DNA of 8,763 bases from Kiloniellales bacterium (lineage in GTDB: Bacteria; Pseudomonadota; Alphaproteobacteria; Kiloniellales; JAKSBE01): contig JASJAL010000110.1 in NCBI GenBank assembly GCA_030067055.1, positions 1 to 8,763 of the forward strand, written 5' to 3'. The position numbers and the translations under genes were made by a program. Below, in pieces: positions 1-5,991 of the stretch (positions within the stretch are counted from its first letter, which is position 1; the number at the start of each line of letters is the position of its first letter). The notes beneath the pieces are model-generated. The model saw nothing but the letters and a program-made list of their open reading frames with translations. It made no database searches and had not been told where the DNA came from.

Positions 1-98
1 CCGGGCGCGGTGGAAACTGGTGGAGGCGCCGGGTACTGCCCCCGGGTCCGAAACGCCTATTACACATGCCGTTTATCGCCATAGCCGGACAAGCCGGC
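1..98 (-). ncRNA. ssrA: Two-piece (permuted) tmRNA, acceptor piece, gene truncated at left edge
   Basis: Read on the minus strand, this stretch ends in CGCCTCC followed by ACCA (positions 27-18), which is the 3' strand of a tRNA-like acceptor stem with encoded CCA. By tRNA numbering the strand has U70 and A73, the determinants that make alanyl-tRNA synthetase charge tmRNA with alanine. Just upstream is a T-arm-like hairpin with arms CCGGG and CCCGG. Further upstream come AAACG pairing with CGTTT and a GCCGG/CCGGC hairpin (84-98). Alphaproteobacterial ssrA genes are permuted: the acceptor piece is transcribed first, then a spacer that is removed, then the coding piece with the degradation tag. 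Positions 17-1 would be the start of that spacer, and the coding piece should lie beyond the left edge. The mature 5' end is not determined; 98 is the predicted transcription start. tmRNA rescues stalled ribosomes with SmpB. Recognition is from memory of the family plus these features, without a covariance-model search. Confidence 0.8.
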
Positions 99-104
99 AC
101 CTCT

Positions 105-133
105 AATATAGTGACTTTGCACCGCCGGGTGAA
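105..133 (-). promoter_or_regulatory. Predicted sigma-70-type promoter for ssrA
   Basis: On the minus strand a -35 element TTCACC (133-128; four of six matches to TTGACA) is followed after exactly 17 bp by TATATT (110-105; five of six matches to TATAAT). Transcription would start near position 98, at the 5' side of the first tmRNA hairpin, which agrees with the RNA call. This is a sequence prediction only. Confidence 0.5.
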
Positions 134-159
134 GGTCGGTGCGCTACTCCCTAGTTCGC

Positions 160-168
160 TGATATAAT
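160..168 (+). promoter_or_regulatory. Extended -10 promoter for thyX
   Basis: TGATATAAT is a perfect extended -10 element (TGn followed by TATAAT, 163-168). No good -35 hexamer lies 17 bp upstream (TGCGCT at 140-145), as is tolerated at extended -10 promoters. The start point would be near 175, giving thyX a leader of about 140 nt. The promoter lies back to back with the predicted ssrA promoter, with only 26 bp between the two elements. Confidence 0.55.
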
Positions 169-215
169 GGTAAAAATAGGCCTAACCTTGTCGGGTGGCC
201 GGGCCGACGGTGTTC

Positions 216-236
216 ATCCACAAGCTGTGGGTGGAT
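216..236 (+). repeat. Inverted repeat in the thyX leader
   Basis: ATCCAC (216-221) is repeated in inverted form as GTGGAT (231-236). Nested inside is CCACA-AGC-TGTGG (218-230), a 5-bp stem with a 3-nt loop. The two foldings are mutually exclusive. The element lies inside the predicted thyX 5' untranslated region, about 80 nt before the start codon. It could be an operator in DNA or a small RNA hairpin; I cannot assign a regulator. Confidence 0.35.
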
Positions 237-316
237 TTGGGCTGGATGCCACGGGGCGGCCGGGCCATCCTTTCTCCCGACGAATCGGAGTCCCTAGGGA
301 GGCAGCTGGATAGACA

Positions 317-1348
317 ATGGCCGGACAGAGTTCAAAGCCTGATCGGGACGGTGAGGGGCAGGATGCCGGCGCGCCAGGGCAGAGCGCCGGGTCGCGCAGC
401 GAGCTGCGTAAGTTGCTGACCAAGGACCAGGAAGCAGAGCTGCGGGAGCTGCGCGAGACCCGAAACGAGACCCGCCGGGTCACCGTTCCGGCGCTCGAAG
501 AGGTGCTCTACGAGGCGATCCCGGTCCTCGATCACGGCTTCGTCCGCGTCGTCGACTACATGGGCGACGACGCCGCCATCGTGCAGGCGGCGCGGGTTTC
601 CTACGGCCGCGGCACCAAGCAGGTGCGGCAGGACGCCGGGCTGATCAACTACCTGCTCCGGCATCGCCACACCACGCCATTCGAGATGTGCGAGATCAAG
701 TACCACATCAAGCTGCCGATCTTCGTGGCGCGGCAGTGGATCCGCCATCGCACCGCCAACGTCAACGAGTACTCGGCGCGCTACTCGGTGCTGGACAAGG
801 AGTTCTACGTGCCGTCGCCGGAGCACCTTGCCGCCCAGTCGAGCAGCAACCGCCAGGGCCGCGGAGAGGTGCTCGAGGGCGAGGAGGCGGCCCGCGTGCT
901 CGACCTTCTGCGCGAGGACGCCGCACGCTGCTACGCCAGCTACGAGGAGATGCTGAACCAGCGCGAGGACGGCTCGATCATCGACGAAGACCGGCAGGGC
1001 CTGGCACGCGAGCTGGCGCGCATGAACCTGCCGCTCAACATCTATACCCAGTGGTATTGGAAGATCGATCTGCACAACCTGCTGCATTTCGTCGGGCTGC
1101 GCGCCGATGCCCACGCCCAGTTCGAGATCCGCGCCTATGCCGATGTCCTGCTGGACACCCTGCGGCGTTGGGTGCCGATCACTTCGGAGGCCTTCGAGAA
1201 CCACGTGGTCGGCGGCGCCCGGTTGTCGGGCCAGGCACTGACGGTGGTCAAGCGCCTCCTCGCCGGCGAAAAGGTCGAGGTCGAGGACTCCGGCCTCTCC
1301 AAACGCGAATGGCGCGAGCTCATGGAGCTGCTCGACCGCGAAGGCTAG
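317..1348 (+). CDS. thyX: FAD-dependent thymidylate synthase ThyX
   Basis: ThyX makes dTMP from dUMP using methylenetetrahydrofolate, FAD and NADPH in the cytoplasm, replacing the unrelated ThyA. The signature motif RHRxxxxNxxSxRY is present at residues 143-156, with the active-site Ser at 153. A second conserved segment, RHRHTTPFE, is at 115-123. The C-terminal block around residues 241-262 ([18 protein letters not shown] and on) is typical of the family. The protein is 343 aa, longer than the roughly 220-250 aa of many ThyX proteins. The first 50 or so residues are charged and low in complexity, and the recognisable fold begins near residue 55. The ATG at 317 is the first start after an in-frame TAG at 311-313, and AGGGAGG (296-302) lies 14 nt upstream, which is a little far. 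The next in-frame Met (residue 82) would delete conserved sequence. The gene stands downstream of its own promoter, divergent from ssrA. Identity is secure; the exact start is less so. Confidence 0.96.
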   Translation: MAGQSSKPDRDGEGQDAGAPGQSAGSRSELRKLLTKDQEAELRELRETRNETRRVTVPALEEVLYEAIPVLDHGFVRVVDYMGDDAAIVQAARVSYGRGTKQVRQDAGLINYLLRHRHTTPFEMCEIKYHIKLPIFVARQWIRHRTANVNEYSARYSVLDKEFYVPSPEHLAAQSSSNRQGRGEVLEGEEAARVLDLLREDAARCYASYEEMLNQREDGSIIDEDRQGLARELARMNLPLNIYTQWYWKIDLHNLLHFVGLRADAHAQFEIRAYADVLLDTLRRWVPITSEAFENHVVGGARLSGQALTVVKRLLAGEKVEVEDSGLSKREWRELMELLDREG

Positions 1349-1375
1349 ATCGCCCGCGGGCTCACCTTCGATCTA
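1346..1375 (+). repeat. Inverted repeat starting at the thyX stop codon
   Basis: TAGATCG (1346-1352) is matched by CGATCTA (1369-1375), a perfect 7-bp stem whose left arm begins with the TAG stop of thyX. The 16-nt loop contains the palindrome CCCGCGGG (1353-1360). Only three T residues follow (1377-1379), so it is a weak candidate for an intrinsic terminator and may instead protect the 3' end of the mRNA. Confidence 0.35.
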
Positions 1376-1454
1376 CTTTGCAGCCTACCGCTGGCCTCGG
1401 GGCCGGCCTGGCCCTAGGATGGTGCCTTCGGAATCTCTAAAGGGAGGTCGCGCA

Positions 1455-1874
1455 ATGGCAAAAGTCAGCGCCACGACAAAGCTCGCAGTCCCGGCCGCGA
1501 TGGTCTGGGAGGTGATCGGCAACTTCCACGCCTTGCCGGATTGGCACCCGGCGGTCGAGAGCAGCGAGAAGGAAGAGAAGGACGGCGAGGTCCTGCGCCG
1601 CCTCAACCTGGCCGGCGGCGGCACCATCGTGGAAAAGTTGGAGCACGTCGACGACAAGGAACGCCTTTACACCTACTCGATCATTTCCGGTCCCCTGCCG
1701 GTCGCCAACTACGAAGCGACCCTCCGAGTGCGCGACGACGGAGCCGGCTGCAGCGTCGAGTGGTCGAGCGAGTTCGAGCCGTCGGGCGCGCCCGAAGGGG
1801 ATGCCACGGCGGTGATTCGCCAGGTCTACGAAGCCGGTTTCGAGAATCTCAAGCGCACCTTCGGCGGCACCTGA
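1455..1874 (+). CDS. SRPBCC (START/Bet v1-like) family protein, polyketide cyclase/dehydrase type
   Basis: A 139-aa cytoplasmic protein with no signal peptide. It opens with a beta strand (KVSATTKLAV), then VWEVIGNFHALPDWHPAVE at residues 18-35, the helix-grip pattern typical of small SRPBCC proteins. Strands follow (VLRRLNLAGGGTIVEKL, 46-62; YTYSIISGPLPVANYEATLRV in two halves, 72-92; CSVEWSSEFEP, 99-109), and a long C-terminal helix (residues 114-135) closes the hydrophobic cavity. The fold usually binds a lipid, polyketide or other hydrophobic ligand. Neither ligand nor reaction can be predicted here. The start is set by AGGGAGGT (1441-1448), 6 nt before the ATG at 1455; an upstream in-frame ATG at 1419 lacks such a site. 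The gene lies 106 nt after thyX and 94 nt before the transpeptidase gene on the same strand, so co-transcription is possible but not shown. Fold assignment is good, function unknown. Confidence 0.85.
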   Translation: MAKVSATTKLAVPAAMVWEVIGNFHALPDWHPAVESSEKEEKDGEVLRRLNLAGGGTIVEKLEHVDDKERLYTYSIISGPLPVANYEATLRVRDDGAGCSVEWSSEFEPSGAPEGDATAVIRQVYEAGFENLKRTFGGT

Positions 1875-1968
1875 CCTCGGTCGGGGCCCCTCGGGGCGGT
1901 CCAGAGGCGCCATCTAGGAATCGCCATATTGGGCCTCCACCCTGGGCCAAATCCTCGGGGGGACAACC

Positions 1969-2517
1969 ATGCGATCAGTGCGATTCCGTGGAAGGATGAC
2001 GGCAGCGGGGCTCGCTCCGCTGCTGATCCTTTTGCTCGTCTCGCTGCCGCCTGCGGCAAGGGCGACGCCTCCTGGGCCCGCCCCCGATGCGGAGCGGGCC
2101 GACCGGATCGTGGTCCACAAGGCCGAGCGGCGCCTGGTCCTCTATCGTGGTGAGGCCGAGCTGACCGCCTACAAGATTGCGCTCGGTCGCAATCCGCAAG
2201 GCCACAAGCAGCGGGAAGGCGACGGCCGGACGCCGGAGGGCAGCTACCGGATCGACTGGCGCAATCCGCAGAGCCGCTATCATCTCTCCCTGCACGTCTC
2301 CTACCCGGAAGCGGCAGACCGGGCCCGGGCGGTCGAACGGGGAGAAAATCCCGGCGGCATGATCATGATCCACGGCCTGCCCAATGGCCTGGGCAACATG
2401 GGGGCGTCCGCCCTGCTTCGCGATTGGACCGAGGGCTGCATCGCAGTCACCAACGAGGCGATTCGGGACATCTGGCGACGGGTGGCCGACGGCACGCCGA
2501 TCGAGATCCTGCCCTGA
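1969..2517 (+). CDS. Secreted YafK-type L,D-transpeptidase-fold protein (YkuD domain)
   Basis: A 182-aa exported protein. Residues 1-32 form a signal peptide: a basic start, a hydrophobic core LLILLLVSLPPA, and a predicted cut after ARA. The mature part is a single YkuD domain. It holds IVVHKAERRLVLYRG (47-61), GDGRTPEGSY (84-93), the conserved His at 135 in IHGLPN, and the catalytic Cys at 157 in WTEGCIAVTN. The GCIAVTN form, instead of SHGCIRM, points to the YafK branch rather than classical 3-3 cross-linking enzymes. E. coli YafK (DpaA) cuts the bond between Braun lipoprotein and peptidoglycan. A role in cell-wall modification in the periplasm is therefore likely, but the substrate is inference. 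The start is supported by GGGGGGA (1957-1963), 5 nt before the ATG. The gene converges on mrp with only 19 bp between stop codons. There is no LysM or other wall-binding domain. Confidence 0.9.
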   Translation: MRSVRFRGRMTAAGLAPLLILLLVSLPPAARATPPGPAPDAERADRIVVHKAERRLVLYRGEAELTAYKIALGRNPQGHKQREGDGRTPEGSYRIDWRNPQSRYHLSLHVSYPEAADRARAVERGENPGGMIMIHGLPNGLGNMGASALLRDWTEGCIAVTNEAIRDIWRRVADGTPIEILP

Positions 2518-2534
2518 ATTCGATCCAGTCGAAT
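2518..2534. repeat. Short inverted repeat between convergent genes
   Basis: ATTCGA (2518-2523) and TCGAAT (2529-2534) form a 6-bp perfect inverted repeat with a 5-nt loop, filling almost the whole 19-bp gap between the stop codons of the transpeptidase gene and mrp. No T-tract follows on either strand, so it is not a typical terminator and may be chance. Confidence 0.25.
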
Positions 2535-2536
2535 GT

Positions 2537-3688
2537 CTACTGCATGACGATTTTGGGCGCGCTGCGGCCGCCGCCTTCCAGGCGTGCCGAGAGCCCGGAC
2601 CAAACCGTCTCGGCGATCTCGAGGTAGCGCTGGGCCTGGGGGCCGTCCGGGCGGCTGACGACCACCGGCCGGCCGTCGTCCGAGGTCTCCCGGATCTCGA
2701 TATCGAGCGGGATCTCGCCCAGGAAGTCCATGCCCAGCTTTTCGGCCTCTCGGCGGGCGCCGCCGTGACCGAATATGTGGCTCTCGTGGCTGCAGTTCGG
2801 GCACACGAAGGTGCTCATGTTCTCGATGATGCCGAGGACCGGGATGTCGACCTTGCGAAACATGTTGAGGCCCTTCTTGGCGTCGATCAGGGCGATGTCC
2901 TGCGGGGTCGAGACGATGACCGCACCGGCCAGGGGCACCTGCTGGGCCATGGTCAGCTGGGCGTCCCCGGTGCCCGGCGGCATGTCGACCACCAGGACGT
3001 CGAGCTCGCCCCAGTCGACGTCGCGCAGCATCTGCTGCAGGGCGCTTTGGACCATGGGGCCGCGCCAGATCATCGGCGAATCCTCAGGTACCAGGAAGCC
3101 CATCGACATGCACTTGACGCCGAAGTTCTCCATGGGCGTCAGGGTCTTGCCGTCTGGAGACTGGGGCCGGCCGGAGATTCCCAGCATCCGTGGCTGGGAG
3201 GGACCGTAGATGTCGGCGTCCAGGACCCCGACCTTGAGCCCTTGAATCGCGAGCGCGAGCGCCAGGTTGGTCGCCGTGGTCGACTTACCGACGCCGCCCT
3301 TGCCGCTGGCCACGGCGACGATCGAGCGAACGCCCGGGACCAAGGCACGCTCCGGGCCGGGCCGCTGTCCCGAAGCGGGTCCCTGTCCCGGTCCCTGGGC
3401 GACTTGCCGCGGCACGTCCTCCGGAGGGGCGGCGCCACCTTTTTCGGCGGTCAGCACAGCGGTCACGGAGGACACGCCGGACAGGCCCATCACCTTTTGC
3501 TCGGCTTCTTTGCGCAGCGGCTCCAGCGCAGGCCCTCGGCGCGGGTCGACCTCGATGGCGAATCCGACGTTGCCGTCCCTGATCACCACGCCTTTGACCA
3601 TGTTCGAGGTCACGATGTCGCGGCCGAGACCCGGCTCGATCACGGTTTTAAGCGCCTCCAGCACCTCCGCTTCGGTTACCCGGCTCAT
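2537..3688 (-). CDS. mrp: Mrp/ApbC (NBP35-type) Fe-S cluster carrier ATPase
   Basis: A 383-aa cytoplasmic P-loop protein that binds an Fe4-S4 cluster and hands it to apo-proteins. Residues 1-83 are an N-terminal MIP18/DUF59 domain. A Gly/Pro-rich linker spans about 84-118. The ATPase domain has the deviant Walker A GKGGVGKST (129-137), DADIYGPSQPRMLG (157-170), and the switch VDMPPGTGD (234-242). The cluster-binding pair is C296-P-N-C299, inside the conserved stretch ENMSTFVCPNCSHESHIFG. Length and domain order are normal for bacterial Mrp. The start chosen is the ATG at 3688-3686, with GGAG (3701-3698) 9 nt upstream, since MSRVTEAEVLEAL is where the DUF59 domain naturally begins. An in-frame start at 3787 would add 33 residues with no family resemblance. 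The gene converges with the transpeptidase gene and diverges from hflK, so it is probably transcribed alone. Confidence 0.96.
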   Translation of the reverse strand: MSRVTEAEVLEALKTVIEPGLGRDIVTSNMVKGVVIRDGNVGFAIEVDPRRGPALEPLRKEAEQKVMGLSGVSSVTAVLTAEKGGAAPPEDVPRQVAQGPGQGPASGQRPGPERALVPGVRSIVAVASGKGGVGKSTTATNLALALAIQGLKVGVLDADIYGPSQPRMLGISGRPQSPDGKTLTPMENFGVKCMSMGFLVPEDSPMIWRGPMVQSALQQMLRDVDWGELDVLVVDMPPGTGDAQLTMAQQVPLAGAVIVSTPQDIALIDAKKGLNMFRKVDIPVLGIIENMSTFVCPNCSHESHIFGHGGARREAEKLGMDFLGEIPLDIEIRETSDDGRPVVVSRPDGPQAQRYLEIAETVWSGLSARLEGGGRSAPKIVMQ

Positions 3689-3857
3689 CCTTGAAAACTC
3701 CGCATTATTTCCGATATGCCGGACAAACACGGGATCGAGCGGCCCCGGCCGGATCGGCATCTGTGTTAAACTGACGTTGACGATCACCTAGCTCATATAT
3801 GACAAAGCGCCGGCCCTTTGTAGGCATGGCCCTTCTGGATAGCGAGGATTCTTCACG
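3689..3857. promoter_or_regulatory. Divergent promoter region between mrp and hflK
   Basis: These 169 bp carry no credible gene and must hold the promoters for both flanking genes. Towards hflK, TTGACG (3777-3782) resembles a -35 element, and TATATG (3796-3801) a -10 element, but their spacing (13 bp) is too short to pair. CTGACG (3771-3776) would give 19 bp. Towards mrp, the minus strand shows AATAAT near 3709-3704 without a clear -35. No single promoter can be asserted. GAGGA (3844-3848), 9 nt before the hflK ATG, is a good ribosome binding site. Confidence 0.4.
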
Positions 3858-5021
3858 ATGCCCTGGAAATCTCAAGGCGGTAGCGGGGGCGGCAATGGTG
3901 GCGGCCCCTGGGGCGGCGGCTCATCCGGAGGCGGCGGAGGGCAAGGCCCGTGGGGCCGGGGGTCCGGCGGTGGCGGCGGGCCACGGCCGCCGGATATCGA
4001 TGATCTGATCCGGCGCGGCCAGGATCGGATGAAGAATGTCCTGCCCTCCGGCATGGGCGGCGGCGCCGGCTTCGCCTTGATTGCCGGCATCGTGGTGGCG
4101 GTCTGGCTTGCCACCGGCTTCTATCAGGTCAGACCGGGCGAACAAGGCGTTGTCTTGCGCTTCGGTGAGTGGGTGAACCAAGATGCCCTGGACCCGCCGG
4201 GTCTGCACTGGCACCTGCCCTATCCGATTGAAACCGTCGAGACGCCCCAAGTCGATATCGTGCGACAAATCGACGTCGGATATCAGCGCCGCGGTGACGG
4301 TGTTGGAGGCAAGATCGATCGCTCGGAAGAGAGCCTGATGCTGACCGGCGATCAGAACATCATTGACATCGACTTCAGTGTGCAATGGCGGATCGACAAC
4401 GCGGGGCAGTACCTGTTTAACATCCGCGATCCCGAGGCGACCATCAAGCTAGCCGCCGAGAGCGCGATGCGCGAGGTGATCGGCCGGACCGACATTCAGC
4501 CGGCTTTGAGCACCGAGAAGGAGAATATCGCGAGCAAGGCTAGCGAAAGCCTGCAACGTATCCTCGACGAGTATCAGTCCGGCGTCGCGATCACCGCAGT
4601 CAACCTGCAGGACGTACAGCCGCCCAAGCAGGTGGCCGACGCCTTCGAAGACGTGCAGCGGGCCCGCCAGGACCAAGACACCAAGATAAACCAGGCTGAT
4701 GCCTATCGGAACCGCATCATCCCCGAGGCAAGAGGCGAGGCCACGCGCATGATCCAGGCCGCCACCGCCTACCGCGACCGCATCATCAAGGAGTCGGAAG
4801 GTGAAGCCGAGCGTTTCGTCAAGGTCTACAACGCCTACAAGGAAAACCCCGACGTGACCCGGCGGCGGATCTATCTGGAAACCGTACAAAAGGTGCTGCA
4901 GGACACTGACAAGGTGATCATGGATAGCGGAAGCTCGGCGGTGCCTTACCTGCCGCTCGATCAACTGCGCCGGGGCCGCCCGGGTGCGGCCGAGACCGCG
5001 CGCAATCCGGACGCTAAATAG
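3858..5021 (+). CDS. hflK: HflK, SPFH/prohibitin-family subunit of the FtsH regulator complex
   Basis: A 387-aa inner-membrane protein. With HflC it builds a large periplasm-facing cage around FtsH and limits its access to membrane substrates. The N-terminal 41 residues are extremely Gly-rich, with a GPWG-type motif occurring twice, as is common in HflK. DIDDLIRRGQDRMKNVLP (46-63) follows, then one membrane helix at about 71-89, then the SPFH domain starting VRPGEQGVVLRFGEW (91-105). NLQDVQPPKQVADAFEDVQ (249-267) is the characteristic HflK segment. A charged coiled-coil region spans about 267-325, and the family ending lies near VYNAYKENPDVTRRRIYLET. ATG 3858 is preceded by GAGGA (3844-3848) at 9 nt. 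hflC follows after 23 nt, so the pair is an operon. The tail ends in a short disordered, charged stretch. Identity is secure. Confidence 0.97.
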   Translation: MPWKSQGGSGGGNGGGPWGGGSSGGGGGQGPWGRGSGGGGGPRPPDIDDLIRRGQDRMKNVLPSGMGGGAGFALIAGIVVAVWLATGFYQVRPGEQGVVLRFGEWVNQDALDPPGLHWHLPYPIETVETPQVDIVRQIDVGYQRRGDGVGGKIDRSEESLMLTGDQNIIDIDFSVQWRIDNAGQYLFNIRDPEATIKLAAESAMREVIGRTDIQPALSTEKENIASKASESLQRILDEYQSGVAITAVNLQDVQPPKQVADAFEDVQRARQDQDTKINQADAYRNRIIPEARGEATRMIQAATAYRDRIIKESEGEAERFVKVYNAYKENPDVTRRRIYLETVQKVLQDTDKVIMDSGSSAVPYLPLDQLRRGRPGAAETARNPDAK

Positions 5022-5044
5022 TAAGCCCCAGGGAGAATAGTCAG

Positions 5045-5935
5045 ATGCAAGGCAAGAAATCTCTGTTCCTGGGAATCGCGGTCCTGATCCTCGGCTTCCT
5101 CGCCTACCTGAGCGTCTTTACCGTCCATCAAACACAGCAAGCAGTGATCCTGCAGTTCGGCGAACTCAGGCGAGTTGTGGACGAGCCCGGGCTTGGGGTG
5201 AAATACCCCTGGCAGGACATCCGCTTCCAGGAGAAGCGAGTCCTTAACCTTGACCCGCGGGCGGAAACGATCGTCCTGGCGGATCAGCGGCGCGTGACGG
5301 TGGACGCCTTCATCCGCTACCGGATCGTCAATCCTGAGCAGTTCATTCGTGTCGCGATCACCGAGGCCAACCTGCAGCTCAAGCTCGAGCCGATCGTCAA
5401 CAACAAGCTACGTGCCGTGCTCGGCCAGGTGCTGCTGACGACAATCCTGTCCGAGGACCGGACCCGCCTGATGCAGCAGATTCGCCAGCAAGTGAACGTC
5501 GAAGTGCGGCGGCCCGCCTCCAACTTCGGGATCGACGTGCTCGACGTGCGCATTATCCGTGCCGATCTCCTGCCCGAAGTCAGCCAGAACGTCTACGCTC
5601 GCATGGAAGCTGAGCGTAAGCGAGATGCCGCGGAGTTCCGTGCCCTCGGCCAGGAGCAGTTCCTGCGGATCACCGCCACGGCCGACCGCGAGGCGACCGT
5701 GATCCGAGCCGAAGCCCAACGCCAGGCGGAAATCCTGCGTGGTGAGGGCGATGCGGAACGGACGCGGATCCTCAACGCTGCCTATGGTCAGGATCCGGGC
5801 TTCTTCGAGTTCTTTCGCTCGATGCAAGCCTACGAGGCCTCCATCGGGCCGGAGAATTCGATGCTGGTGATCCCGCCGACTAATGAATTCTTCAACTATT
5901 TCAACAACCCCGCCGGTCAGCCCGGCGGCCAATAG
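5045..5935 (+). CDS. hflC: HflC, SPFH/prohibitin-family partner of HflK
   Basis: A 296-aa partner of HflK in the FtsH-HflKC complex of the inner membrane. A membrane helix lies at residues 7-26. The SPFH domain begins VHQTQQAVILQFGELRRVV (27-45) and includes ADQRRVTVDAFIRYRI (79-94). The segment FGIDVLDVRIIRADLLPEV (161-179) and the charged helix after VYARMEAERKRDAAEFRA (183-200) are diagnostic of HflC. So is AYGQDPGFFEFFRSMQAYE (246-264). Older annotation as a protease has not held up; it is a regulator. Length is normal. GGGAGA (5031-5036) lies 8 nt before the ATG at 5045. It sits between hflK (23-nt gap) and the DUF2065 gene (56-nt gap) in what is probably one transcription unit. Confidence 0.97.
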   Translation: MQGKKSLFLGIAVLILGFLAYLSVFTVHQTQQAVILQFGELRRVVDEPGLGVKYPWQDIRFQEKRVLNLDPRAETIVLADQRRVTVDAFIRYRIVNPEQFIRVAITEANLQLKLEPIVNNKLRAVLGQVLLTTILSEDRTRLMQQIRQQVNVEVRRPASNFGIDVLDVRIIRADLLPEVSQNVYARMEAERKRDAAEFRALGQEQFLRITATADREATVIRAEAQRQAEILRGEGDAERTRILNAAYGQDPGFFEFFRSMQAYEASIGPENSMLVIPPTNEFFNYFNNPAGQPGGQ

Positions 5936-5951
5936 CGCGCGGCACAGCGCG
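5936..5951 (+). repeat. Hairpin immediately after hflC
   Basis: CGCGC (5936-5940) and GCGCG (5947-5951) form a 5-bp stem with a 6-nt loop directly after the hflC stop codon. There is no T-tract, so it should not end transcription. It may slow 3' decay or partly separate expression of hflC from the downstream miniprotein. Confidence 0.3.
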
Positions 5952-5957
5952 AGGTTT

Positions 5958-5980
5958 GGAGGAGGGACGCGGCGGACCGC
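5958..5980 (+). promoter_or_regulatory. Strong distant Shine-Dalgarno followed by a small hairpin, upstream of the DUF2065 start
   Basis: GGAGGAGGGA (5958-5967) is the strongest ribosome binding sequence in the window but lies 24 nt before the ATG at 5992. Between them GCGG (5969-5972) and CCGC (5977-5980) can form a 4-bp hairpin with a CGGA tetraloop, which would shorten the effective distance to about 12 nt. A weaker GGTGAT (5981-5986) sits 5 nt before the ATG. An in-frame stop at 5983-5985 excludes any earlier start for the miniprotein. Confidence 0.4.
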
Positions 5981-5991
5981 GGTGATCGGCC

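Noticed and set aside
195..419. A 74-codon GTG-started frame upstream of and overlapping thyX
   Set aside because: No recognised family, overlaps the thyX start out of frame, and the GC-rich sequence makes such open frames common.
332..1204. Long open frame antisense to thyX
   Set aside because: It mirrors the codon pattern of thyX on the opposite strand, which is typical in GC-rich genomes, and shows no domain or ribosome binding site.
1875..1910. GC-rich palindromes (such as GGGGCCCC) after the SRPBCC gene
   Set aside because: Only short stems with tiny loops and no T-tract; not a credible terminator or operator.
2384..3694. Long plus-strand frame (436 codons) opposite mrp
   Set aside because: It is the shadow of the mrp reading frame; Mrp has all its family motifs, while this frame has none.
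3689..3787. A longer mrp start at 3787
   Set aside because: The extra 33 residues do not resemble Mrp, cover the hflK promoter region, and lack the GGAG site found before 3688.
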